This document shows positions 1 to 10,738 of a DNA stretch of 64,000 nt, one piece after another (within the stretch, counting starts at the first letter, position 1; each line of letters starts with the position of its first letter). The DNA comes from Plantago major (taxonomy: Eukaryota; Streptophyta; Magnoliopsida; Lamiales; Plantaginaceae): NCBI GenBank assembly GCA_026545765.1, contig CM048840.1:46674580-46738579 (forward strand), given 5' to 3'. The notes below the pieces were generated by a model, which saw only the letters and a list, made by a program, of their open reading frames with translations, searched no databases and was not told the origin of the DNA. The position numbers and the translations under genes were made by a program.

Positions 1-288
1 CTCAAACTATAATTTAGTGACCAATCACAACTCATACTCTGATGTTCCGTTTCATGTTCTCCTCCATTCCATCTTAGTGTTTTTGTGGCTTCCAAATGAA
101 TCTCATGGATATTTTTTGGTACATTTCCTTCTTCCTAGCTAGAAGCCTTGGATTTTATGTGGTTCTTTTTCTTGCTTTAGAATTCCCCATGTGGCATTAT
201 GTTATGTTTCCCTTGGATACTGTTTCTCATGGCCTTCTTCATGCTATGTAAATTATTATGGCATTAACATGACTTGATTCTGTATCAG

Positions 289-592
289 GATGTTCTACGG
301 ACCTGGTGGACCATATGCCCTGTTTGCTGGCAGGGATGCAAGCAGAGCTCTTGCACTCATGTCATTTGACCCCAAGGACCTGACAAGGAACACAGAGGGT
401 TTGAGTGATTCTGAGTTGGAGGTTCTACAAGACTGGGAATATAAATTTATGGAGAAATATGTCAAGGTTGGTCAAGTAGTTGGTGAAAAGACTTTGGAAT
501 CCAAAGAAAGTGAAAATGTAGATCAATCAAGCAAAGATGACGAAAATAAACCATGCCTTGATGAAGATGGAGAAAGAAATAAAGAAGAATAA
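289..592 (+). CDS. Membrane steroid-binding protein (MAPR family), last exon only
   Basis: This is the 3'-terminal exon of a membrane-associated progesterone receptor-like protein; the rest lies left of the window. The exon begins after the acceptor TGTATCAG. Its first base completes a split Arg codon, and then reads MFYGPGGPYALFAGRDASRA, the second half of the cytochrome-b5-like heme/steroid-binding domain. ALMSFDPKDLT and a helix with EVLQDWEYKFMEKY follow. The last 35 residues are an acidic, Lys/Glu-rich tail, as in plant MSBP1/MSBP2, ending at TAA (590-592). In the family an N-terminal membrane anchor places the domain at the ER or plasma membrane, where it binds sterols or supports P450 enzymes. 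The anchor itself is not visible here. Family assignment is secure; the MSBP1 versus MSBP2 choice is not possible. Confidence 0.93.
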
Positions 593-1700
593 ATGACCCC
601 CTGATGGAAATGTACACATGGTTTGTAAAGTTTTTGATTATGAAACACTACACTGCACCCTAGCCAAAGATATTCAGTATAATTGACATCATGTAACAGG
701 ATGGCAGATACTTTCAGATCTAAATAAATTGGTGGGTTTGTTCGCCTTCAAGGACCCTTTGTTGTATATGTACATTTTCCCTATCAAATTTTACCCTGTT
801 ACATATATTCTGTGAAATAATGAATTGTAGTTGCCCTGTTCAAATAACTACTGCGAACTATGCCTACTTGGTTTTGCTTCCTGCCTAACCTGTACCTGGG
901 CAACTCCTTCAGAAGAACTAACGTGGAGTAACGTCACACCATTTCTTCATCAACTGTTCTGCCCACTCATGCTACTTACAAGTTTCATCTTCCTTCTAGT
1001 TTCATGCCTTCTTTTACTGACTTGGCTCTCGGTCTTTAGGTTTACCTAATGGAATGATCGAAGTGTTCCCTTCTTGATATGTTGTTCAGTTCTTGTGTAC
1101 TCTTCATTTAAGTTGATATTGGGTGGTTTTATGAATGTTGAGTGTTCTGGGAGTTATGACCAACGCCCCCAATTTGAGCGAGGGTGAGGGGGCAATCTGA
1201 CTGGTGCCAAGTGAAGTGATACCCTTGGCTTGACCCACGGGAGTTTGAGACCGAATCTAGTATCCTCCACGTCTAGTAGTTATGTTGGGAACGAGTGGGA
1301 GCTACTGGAATCTTTCTTGCCGCAACAAATGGGTTGGCCTGAGCAACAATTTTATTTATAGAGTTGGAGAAGCTGGTTATTGATTCTCCCGTGAGCTCTG
1401 ATGATGAATTGAAATAAATGGCTGGGCTGTGTATGAATTTCTGGAGGGGAAAAGAAATCGAGTATCTTTGACTACCAAAAAAAAAAATCCTACAAATTTT
1501 TTAACTTAGACCCTGCTAAAGTTTACCCATAACATTAAGATTTTAAGGCTCTGTAATCTTCGTCCGAACTGAACAGCTTTTCAGATGAAGAGAACCGAAC
1601 CAAGATTGAATGAAACATGTAGTTTGTAATTGAGGAGGAGGTCCTCGTAGTTGTAGTTTATACCAGACATTCCCCAAAAATGGAAAATATTACACGACGA
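593..1700. other. 3' UTR of the MSBP gene, then intergenic DNA
   Basis: The first 250-500 bases are a likely 3' UTR, with AATAAAT-like signals near 723-729. From about 1140 to 1440 the DNA is less AT-rich, but I see no open frame and no repeat ends. Short ORFs here (for example 831-1049) have no recognisable domain. Confidence 0.5.
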
Positions 1701-1727
1701 ACTCATCATGTCATCAACGCAGTTGAG

Positions 1728-1739
1728 TATATATATAAG
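1728..1739 (+). promoter_or_regulatory. TATA box of the GrpE gene
   Basis: The run TATATATATAAG lies about 100 bases upstream of the chosen GrpE start codon. Transcription would start near 1760-1770. The in-frame ATG at 1760 would then sit at or before the transcript start, which favours the ATG at 1829. Confidence 0.6.
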
Positions 1740-1828
1740 CGACGAAAAACCCTTAAAAAATGCCCTTTTGTACATTTCTTCTTCTTTCTATTATCTTCTA
1801 CACACACAGTTCGCAGTACCATCTCCAA

Positions 1829-4800
1829 ATGGCCTCCACTGTGCTAAATACGCCACCTACTTTCACCACTCCCACGGCGTATCTTAGCACAGCCGCTGCC
1901 TATGCTTCCTCACCGAAGACATTCTTCCGCCCTACTCCGACCAGGCTTCCGGTCATGCGCTGTCGTCACTCGAGCTATAACAGGAGCAGCGTCAAATTTC
2001 CCATCCGGTTCGAGAAATTCTCGCCCTTTTCTGCAAATGAAGATAATGCGGAGGTTCAAACTGAGACGCAAGACAAGGATGAATCAGCTCAACAGCTCGA
2101 TTCCGAACCCGAAATTGAGGTACTTTGCTTTTCGATGGAAATGATGTTCAATTACTGCATCTCAATTTTATAGAATTGATGCTTTTGATAGAAAAGGAGT
2201 ATAACTCGAGACTTTTCAATTAATCACATATCTATTTCAGTGTTTTTAATCCGGTTTACGCGATTTTAATCGTTAGCCAAACAGTCATTTGGTAATTAGT
2301 GTGGATAACTTCTAAGAGGCTATGAATTTGATTTAATCAGTGCGGATATCGTCTAAGAGGCTGCTATGAATTTGATTTAATTAGTGTGTGTATCTTCTAA
2401 GAGGCTATAAATTTGATTTAATTAGTGTGTGTATCTTCTAAGAGGCTATAAAGTTGATTTAATTAGTGTGGATATCTTCTAAGAGGCTATGAATCTAATT
2501 TCAAAGAAACCGCGTCTGTTTCTTTTTTTATGACCTTTGATCTTTCTCATCCTGGATGTGCTAGTGGACTGAGATTTCAGTTGTATTCTTATCAAACTTC
2601 AGTTTTTTCGTGTTTGTTGTGTGAGCTCCTTTATTTTTCCTTCCCTTTTTTGAAGATTTTATAGTTTATTGATCCTCTTAAGCTTTACGATGTTAAAGCT
2701 GCCATGTGTATGTAGTTATTTAGAGTGTGCCTAGTCTTATAACTGCAAAAATAGTACACGCCCTTGCACATTTCTATGCTTCTTCTAGTGGTGTTCGTGA
2801 TGTTGTTCAGAGGCAAGGCGAGAGACAAAAGAGGCAATATATGTTTATGAATACATAGGTTATTTATATACAAGTATAGTGCAATATATGTTTATGAATT
2901 TAGGTTACTTTAAGCAATCCTGAAGAAAAGAGGCAACCTGAATGGCCTCCCCAACTTCCCAAAATTTAAATTTATTCGAGATCACTATCGTTTAGAGTAG
3001 TACTCATAGGTTCTTCTTCTTTTCCTTTTGTTTTTCCCTCATCCATTTTTCTTCTATTTTGCTGTTTACATTCTTAAAGATATGTCTCCTCATTTGTTTT
3101 CCTTTTCTATCACATTTGATGGCTGGAATGTTATATGATACATAGGGCTGGCAATTTTGATCTGATCTTAACCACATGACTTTTGACTTGATTCAAAACC
3201 ATTTCAGAATCACACTCCAAAACTAACTTGGAACAAATTTAATCCAATAAAAGAATTGGGTGGAACCACTTCATGACCTAAAATGAATCACTATGTTATT
3301 TCACCAACAAACCATTCCTCCGCCTTTTTCCGCCCCGTCACTCCACACAGTTGGTTCTTGTATACGTCTGCTTGTATATACTTGGTCTTACATTCGTTAA
3401 GTTTTGTTTGTGTGGATCCAGAGTGATTCATCTTGTCTATCTATGGTGGTTCCACCATGAATCTTGTTAAGGATTGATTTAGATCTTGATCCAGATCCAT
3501 TTTGGAACAAAAAAAATTAGTTTAAGATCCGGATTATTTTCGAGTTGAATCGATTCAAACCCGATCCAAAACCTAATTTCGACAGCCCTATTTATATGGA
3601 GTTTTGTGTAATATACTGATTTTTTTTCCTAATGACTTGCTGTCGATAGTGGTGGAGTTTCTATTTTGTTACATATGGTATATACAGAGGGCTTCACTTC
3701 AATAAAGTGCACGCTTGCACGATAGCCTCTAGACCCTTTGAAATTAGTTACTGTATTAGTAGGCCATAAATATTATGAAACAATGCACTATATAGGAAGG
3801 GAGAGTATCTAGCATCCATGGACAGAGCAACTAGCAGAAGCGAATTTGAAAAAAGCGGAAGGAAAGAGACAAATGCTCTTGCTTATCGTTTGTTTTGTGT
3901 GACACATTTAATGTTCTAGTTCTCATTAGTAACTAGTTCTGCAACTATACCTCTTTGAGTTCTAGTTCTGCTCCTTTTGTGCCTATAAGGCTAGAATCAT
4001 CATCATGTCATTTCCTGTTATATTTGTACGGTAAAATCCCTAGCGGGTGTTTGCAACATTTTATTTCTTCCAACCTAATAGATTAAATTGAGAAGTTCAA
4101 TTCTGAGTGTTTAAAATTTCAGCTATATCTGATTTAAGCTGAAAAGGATGATGTTGGTGAAGTTTGCTTATACCAGCTTCATCAACTTAAATTAATTTGA
4201 GGAGGGTGAAGCTGTTACAAACACCCACTTAGTCGCCTATGATATTAGAAGCCCACTGTTGCTTAAGGCGCACTCATATTTCTGTTCGTTCTTCTTACTT
4301 TCTAAAACTGCTATTCCATGACAATGAAAACTATGAGATCTTTACTTTCATGCATCTGGAAAAAGAGAGGGGGGCGGGGGAGTCTTAAGGTTTAGATTAG
4401 AAGCAAACACAGACTCAGGAAGAAGAGGAACAGTGTTGTGGGGAGTTGCGTGATGAGGTCAAGGACAGAGTGTTGTGTTCAACAGAAGAGGAGGAAACAA
4501 TCTCTACAGGATTTGTAGATGGTAAGGGACTAATTTGGCCACCTGTTTCTCCTCTCCCCTTAGCTTAAGTTGCCGGCATGTATGAACCCTGAAATGGAAT
4601 GAAAAATGTAATCTAAGTTGATGACCCAAGACCTTTAAAGGAGTTCGGTTGAAATAATCTTTAATGTATGACAATTATCTTTATTCTTTATACTCCCTCC
4701 GTCCGGCTAATCTTGGGACACATTCCTTTTATGGACATCCTTTTAAATAAATACATACCAAAAATAGCCAAAAAGTAAACCCTACTAGCCACTATTCTTA

Positions 4801-7010
4801 TTACTTTATTATCTATTTCTCATACTTTTTCCCTTTTTTATTATTTCTCTCTCCTACTTTAATACCCACTAACTCCCCTGTGAGCCCCACAAACTTATCA
4901 ACAAACAATAAACTAATGGTTGTCTTAAAAACAGTGCCGAAAAGAACCATCGCATAAGTAGGCGGACCATCCCCACAAATGAGGGAGTATGTATCATCGC
5001 ATTATATTTTGTATAAAAATTCAACATTGACATGCCTGTGAAGACAATTATGGCTGTATCATTAAATGAGAACACCACTTGCACACACCGTGCATTTTTG
5101 TTGTGTTGCTAGAATTTTTTTATTGATTCCATCAGGTCACTTTGGTAATCTGCTTTACATTGTTTACCTGCAGTTTTGAGTTCCAACTTTTTGTGACTTG
5201 GTATAAACCTTGCTCATGTTTAGCATAATAGAGAATTACAGATTGAACACGCCATATATGTTAGGTGGGCATAACTCATAAGAAACTAAGGTTGGCTACT
5301 TTGTTACATGTCATCTATTTGGAGACATTCATCTTTGTGGATATTGTGTAATGCTTAGTAGCACGCTGTCACTGCCTTACAAAAGTTACATTCACTAATT
5401 CGGCAATACTTATTTGATTAGCAGCTAAATACAGATGGTGTGAATGGTGTCGATTCAACTGTTGAGACTGAAGATACAGTTGCCGCCGAACCTAGCTCTG
5501 CTGTCGTAGTTTCTTTAAATGCGTACAAAGAGGCTTTAGCAAATGGTGATGAAACAAAAGTTGCTGAGGTGGAATCATTCCTTAAATCTATTGAGGATGA
5601 GAAAATTGATCTTGAGAAAAAAGTAGCTACTTTATCTGAAGAGTTATCGTATGAGAAGGCTCGAATTCTTAGAATTAGTGCCGACTTTGACAACTTCCGC
5701 AAGAGAACAGAAAGAGAAAGGATATCTTTGGTAACAAATGCACAAGGGGAAGTTGTGGAAACTCTATTGCCAGTTCTGGACAATTTCGAGAGAGCTAAAG
5801 CTCAGATCAAACTGGAAACTGAAGGCGAAGAGAAGATCAGTAACAGTTACCAAAGCATATCTAAGCAGTTTGGTGAGATTTTGGTATCCCTCGGTGTTAT
5901 TCCTGTAGAGACAGTCGGAAAACCGTTTGATCCTGAGGTAAGTTCTATTTTTCTCGACTATTGCTAACATATTTAAATAAGATTAACATGACAAATTGCC
6001 TGGCTTTTCTGTGTGGGAAAGTGTACACTCTGATCAATTCGCTTTACTGTAATAGTTAGACTAGTTTTGTTTCTTTGCACAATCAAATGATAAGGAAAAT
6101 AAAAAATAACGTGATGGAAAAGAGTGTGAGAGTAAATGTATAAAGTATGATAATGAGTGTGAGAGTAAATGTATAAAGTATGAGAGAGATAATTAATAAC
6201 TATTGAATGTTTGTAAAAGAACGCCATATTTGGACACCATGAATGTTTTAAAAAAAAACGTAGGTAAGTATTTTTGGAATTGAGTTATGTTTGGGCATTG
6301 TTTAAATATAGAAGGATTGAAGAATGAAGGAATAAATGATAAAGTGTGGCAAAGTAAGCTAATGGGTAGGTGACCATATGAATGAAGATTAAAAACTTGC
6401 AATTTGTCATGGGGCACCCATAGTGGCAAAATGATACATTAGTCATGGGACAGAATGAGTATTGTTTAGACCTTCAGTATAATTTCTTTCTCTGGGGCAC
6501 CACTTCTCGTGATATTGGAGTTGTAAACCTTTACCCCCGTTCAGTTTAATTTTAGAGAATCAAGATATGCAACGTTGCATTAATTCTATATGCAAAGAGT
6601 ACCTACCGACTAAAGCTCCTGAAAATTATAATGGTGTGGTAACCCAATTATATGAAGATCAGGCTTATGTGCTTCAGTGCTTTCAATCGTCTAAATCTCT
6701 AAGTTGTGGTAACCAATTTGTATGGTTCAAGTTGTTCTCATGGACTTCTTGAATTAACCTGGTCTTAACCTCTTCTTTATAATAGTTACATGAAGCTATA
6801 ATGCGTGAGGATTCCACGGAATACGAAGAGGGCGTGATAATTGAGGAATATAGAAAAGGGTTCCAACTTGGCAATAGACTCTTACGACCATCAATGGTGA
6901 AGGTGTCAGCTGGGCCAGGGCCTGCCAAGTCTGAAACCGTAGAATCATCAGAAACCCAGGAAGAAGTGGGAGAACCAATTAGCGCTGAAGAAGCACCTGC
7001 TGAGAAATAA
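1829..7010 (+). CDS. Chloroplast GrpE co-chaperone (CGE type), three exons
   Basis: Nucleotide-exchange factor for chloroplast HSP70: GrpE proteins release ADP from DnaK-type chaperones. Exons are 1829-2119, 5425-5937 and 6786-7010, all phase 0, giving 342 residues. Exon 1 encodes a Ser/Thr/Pro-rich transit peptide starting MASTVLNTPPTF. Exon 2 holds the long coiled coil (about residues 120-190) and the GrpE core with RISADFDNFRKRTERER and GEVVETLLPVLDNFERA. Exon 3 completes the C-terminal beta domain with LHEAIMRE and GFQLGNRLLRPSMVKVS, followed by an acidic tail. GrpE proteins without a transit peptide are about 200 residues, so the extra length fits a plastid form. The start at 1829 is preferred over the in-frame ATG at 1760 because the TATA box is too close to the latter. 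The exon 2 acceptor is TTAGCAG, so a one-Gln-longer form (exon from 5422) is possible. Intron 1 is 3.3 kb and carries repeats and MITEs. Confidence 0.94.
2294..2501 (+). repeat. 41-bp tandem repeat, five units, in GrpE intron 1
   Basis: Units begin at 2294, 2335, 2379, 2420 and 2461. Each reads roughly AATTAGTGTGGATATCTTCT followed by AAGAGGCTATGAATTTGATTT. The second unit is 44 bp because of a 3-bp GCT insertion. Units differ by only a few bases, so the expansion is fairly recent. Confidence 0.9.
3143..3590. mobile_element. hAT-type MITE in GrpE intron 1
   Basis: The left end is TAGGGCTGGCAATTTTGATC and the right end, read on the other strand, is TAGGGCTGTCGAAATTAGG. TTATATG occurs on both sides, a few bases from the ends, as a likely imperfect 8-bp target duplication. 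The interior has no coding potential. The TIR style and 8-bp duplication point to hAT; exact ends are uncertain by a few bases. Confidence 0.6.
4693..4987. mobile_element. Stowaway-like MITE in GrpE intron 1
   Basis: The left end is CTCCCTCCGTCCGGC and the right end, reversed, is CTCCCTCATTTGTGG. TA flanks it on both sides (4691-4692 and 4988-4989), the Tc1/Mariner target duplication. About 295 bp, AT-rich, non-coding. Confidence 0.75.
6122..6186 (+). repeat. 33-bp direct duplication in GrpE intron 2
   Basis: GAGTGTGAGAGTAAATGTAT and the bases that follow occur twice, starting at 6122 and 6155, nearly without change. The repeat ends in a GA-rich stretch. No function is suggested. Confidence 0.8.
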
Positions 7011-9406
7011 TCACCCACTGCTGTATCAGTTTTGTTGACAAATGCTTCTCATAAGCCCGTCCTGAAATGGGATGGATTTCTTTTTTCCGTGGGAAGAACC
7101 ATCATAGCTCGGGAGATCGAGTTCATGTTTGCTCACTTGATTCTTGTACCATTATATAAGAGGTAAGATACGAAGTTACTAATACCCTTGTAGCAAAAGT
7201 GCAGCTGGAAATTAGCTTTTTGTTTAAATTTGACAGTTCTGAAACACACTGAAATTTTGAATGAAAAGTATTCTGTGAAGAACCTTTATTGACGATTTGG
7301 ACTATGGAGAAAGCATCACCTTTATTGTGTTGAAGATTGTGCTTTGCTCGTTTGTGGATTAATTTATTGGCTTGGAGGTCTAAGCCGGAAGCATGGTGTT
7401 TGTTTGAACTCTTATCAGAATTTGTAGCAATATGGAATTATACTCGGTTTACGCCTGAACTGGATTACATTTGTAATGATCCGGTCTCTTCAGGAAAGAT
7501 ATGTGACGTTTAATGTTTTCCAAAAAATGTTTGATGTTTCAACTTCCCCATGAAAGAACATAAAATACAAACAAAACAAGTCTTGCATTCGTCTAGTATT
7601 AATGCATCATGAAAATGTATGATGCTATCTTTGAAACTCGGACCCGGCGATCGACCCGGATTACCTACTGAGGAAGGTTCAACCGGGTCAATCCGGGTTA
7701 ACTCGGGTCAACAAATTAATAATATTTTTAAAATATAATATATCTTAAAAACTCAAAGCATATATTTTCACCTTCAATTGATAATGATAGATCATTAATC
7801 TATAAATAATATACTCCCTCCATTTCAGAGAAAGTGTTACAACTTTTCGTTTCCGACGTTTCACTAAAAGTGTTACAATTTTCATTTATGGAAATTAGTT
7901 AAATAATAAAACTCCCTACCTTTCACTTTTATTACAATATGTCACTCAGTTAATCTCTAATAATCAGGGATCACTTGTACTTCCTACTTTTTATTAAAAT
8001 TGGTGCAAATTCAAATTATAACACTTACTCTGAAATGTAGGGAGTAATATATAACTTATAGAGATTGTAATTTATTTACATGAATAAACATTTCAATTTA
8101 CAGTACATACTACAGTTGCTATCTCCAAATGGCTTGAGGCTTTTAGCATGACCAAGAATTGGTCTCGCCAATACCCCAAAGGCCTCTTTATTCTTTTTAA
8201 TTCTTTCTTCTCTTCTTTTAGGAATCAATAGATCTGAATTCATTTCTCCATCTCCACAGCGCATCGGAGCAATTATTACCTATTTTTCTCTAATCTCTTC
8301 TCTATCCCATTCATATATCTATACTCCCTTCTTCATTAACATTCTTCAATCCAACTCACAACAACACTTCAAGATTTCTTCCATCCAATTCACAGTATAC
8401 TTTGTGATTTCCACCTCTGCACTGGAAACGGAAGTAGGAGCAGAATGATTTGGAGGGTGCCAGGTTATGTATGTCCCAGTCAATTTTTAGTTTTTAAAAA
8501 AAAACCGGTTGGACCCGAGTTTTTACCGGGTTTTTACCGATTTTTTTCATCGAGTTACCCGGGTTTTTCCGAGTTCCGGTTTTTGCCGAGTTTGGAAGGT
8601 TTTCGGCCCAATTGATGCTCCGAATACCGGTTAAACCGGGTCGACCCACCAAGTTTCACCACATAGATTTGATATATTGTGTTTTACGAAAAATGTATGA
8701 TGTTTGTAAATCGTGGCATACGAAAATCAAGTATAATATCAGATCCAAATTTAGATACGCCATTACTACACACTAATTACTATACTCACTCCCATTTTTT
8801 AATATTTGATGTTTTGCAAACAAGTCCTGCGTTCTAATTCTAAGTGATCTGGATTTTGACATTTTGTGAGCCAAGAGTCACTTGTTCAGCAGATGATTGT
8901 ACAACTGACTGGTGAAGGATTTGTTTAAATCAGCCAAGTCAGCGTGTTCTGGGACGATGGAACGAACATAATCTTTCAAAGATTGCCCTTCTGATCATCT
9001 ATAGGATCCTTAGCAATCTTGGAGATGTTGGCCCAAGACACCAGATCTGCAGCCGCCACCCACAAACACCGTCTAGTATCCGCCACCGGTGCTGCCAATT
9101 CCAAACACACCCATTTCAATCAAGCGGCTCACACCCCCACTACAAATCACCCCAGATCCGCCCCCACTCTCATCGGCCATGCCATCTCTAGCCACCCTAT
9201 GAGAATGCATAGTGTCATTTGTTTGGTGTTGGTATTTTATTTTTTAAAGAACTCGAGGATGAGTTCTTATTAAGTAGAGGAGACTAATAAGGAACAAGCC
9301 TACAAGGAGATTGTGGACCAGTTTAGTATTCAAACCACTTTTGGACTTTAGTATTCCAGGTTAGCCCATTAGGTTTTTAGCTTCGTTATTTATAGTCATT
9401 AGCTAG
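7011..9406. other. GrpE 3' UTR and intergenic DNA with degenerate repeats
   Basis: About 500 bases of likely 3' UTR are followed by AT-rich DNA. Between about 7632 and 8660 the two ends share an inverted similarity: TGAAACTCGG with GATCGACCCGG on the left, and TGAAACTTGG with GTCGACCCGG on the right when reversed. This suggests an old TIR element, but I find no target duplication. It contains a Stowaway MITE. The ORF at 9019-9273 has no recognisable domain. Confidence 0.45.
7814..8044. mobile_element. Stowaway-like MITE
   Basis: The left end CTCCCTCCATTTCAGAGAAA matches the reversed right end CTCCCTACATTTCAGAGTAA. The target duplication TA is present at 7812-7813 and 8045-8046. About 231 bp; non-coding. 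It lies inside the degenerate repeat of 7.6-8.7 kb. Confidence 0.82.
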
Positions 9407-9424
9407 TTACACTACAAAATCGGA

Positions 9425-9610
9425 TCCGTCACATAGACAATGATCCGTCAGCCCATTCGAGCGACGGATAGAATTCCGTCAGCCTAATGGAGGCATGGCG
9501 ACGGATAAATAATCCGTCGTCCAATTCGCGACGGATTATCATTTTTTACTTTTTTTTATTTTTTTTAAAATCGATTATTGGCGACGGATAGATTCTATCC
9601 GTCGCCCAAT
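9425..9610. repeat. CACTA left subterminal palindromic repeats
   Basis: CGACGGAT and its complement ATCCGTCG recur about every 20-30 bases, partly as closely paired inverted copies, for example GGCGACGGATAGA next to TCTATCCGTCGCC near 9580-9605. In the family such sites bind the TNPA protein; here that is inferred from position and pattern. Confidence 0.85.
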
Positions 9611-10626
9611 GTCACAGGGACATGAACTGCTCCATCTGTAACCGAATGCGCTCGTTCTCCTCCCTTCATTCTCTGTCATGCCGTTCCATCTCTTGAGTTA
9701 GAGCTGCAACCTGTTCCCGGACCTGCGACTGCACCATTTTCGAGACCTGGTCCTGTGTGTAAACCGGACGTCTAGACTGCTGGGATGATGATGAGGAGCA
9801 CCCCGGACTAGCCAAGCTCAAACCGAGGCTCCCGAGTCCATATATTCGTCCTTTGTGTTGACCTCTAGGAAGATGTTGTCAACTTGTTCAGTTGACAGCA
9901 CATCACCCGTCTCTTCCTCCTGCCTCGCTACCTAAGCATCAACCTCAGCCTGAAATCGTAAATAGCAGATATCATGATCGCCATCGTTTTCAAAAATAAC
10001 TTGTAATAGTGTACAAATATGAACTTTAAGCAACATAAACATACCGCAATAGACGAGGCCCGACAGTCCGTCCATACCCCGCCCTTCTGCTTGGCCTTCT
10101 TGAAGATGTCATACTTAGATGTCACTTCCCCCGTGACATCTGAACAACATATATAGTCAACAATTTATCATCTCACAAGTAATAGAGCAGAGACACAATA
10201 TATACATGTAATGCTAGATTGAAAAAAAACATATATATACTTATCGATTGGTAATAATCAGTGAGAGTAGATTGCCTCCCAAGGTGGTGAACGGCCCTTC
10301 CTGCCAGACGATCGAGACGCCTTGCCTCATTAATGTAGGCATTGTCTGACATCGTCGGGCGCCAGAGGCATCCCAAAGGGCCCACTCACGCATCAACTCA
10401 GGAGGCATTGGGCCATTCCGATCCCGAATGGCCTTCCAAGTACAGACCATATCCCTGTACAGTTTAGATCCCACAGTCTCGTAAACACGCCAGATCTGTG
10501 GGATCAACCTGCTGGGAATGAAGTACTCCTTCTACATTCCCAATTTCATACAACATCCAAAGTCAATACATATATAACGTCACCATGTTACATCAATTTA
10601 ATAAGATACAACAACATAACAGATAT

Positions 10627-10724
10627 GGTGACTAACATATCACCCAAACAAAGTGGCTAACATACCACTCACATATAGTGGCTAACATACCACTCACATA
10701 TAGTGGCTAACATACCACTCACAT
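10627..10724 (+). repeat. 25-bp tandem array, left part (split by the Pack-MULE)
   Basis: Units of GTGGCTAACATACCACTCAC plus ATATA start at 10653, 10678 and 10703, after a degenerate copy at 10627. Each unit is itself a short palindrome (GTGG...CCAC). The array resumes on the far side of the MULE at 12303-12374. Confidence 0.85.
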
Positions 10725-10738
10725 TGTCCTAAATTTTA

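Noticed and set aside
1760..1828. Longer GrpE N-terminus from the in-frame ATG at 1760
   Set aside because: The TATA box at 1728-1739 puts the transcript start at about the same place, and MASTVLN at 1829 is a typical transit peptide start.
9019..9273. 84-codon ORF rich in His and Thr
   Set aside because: No homology recognised; composition-driven.
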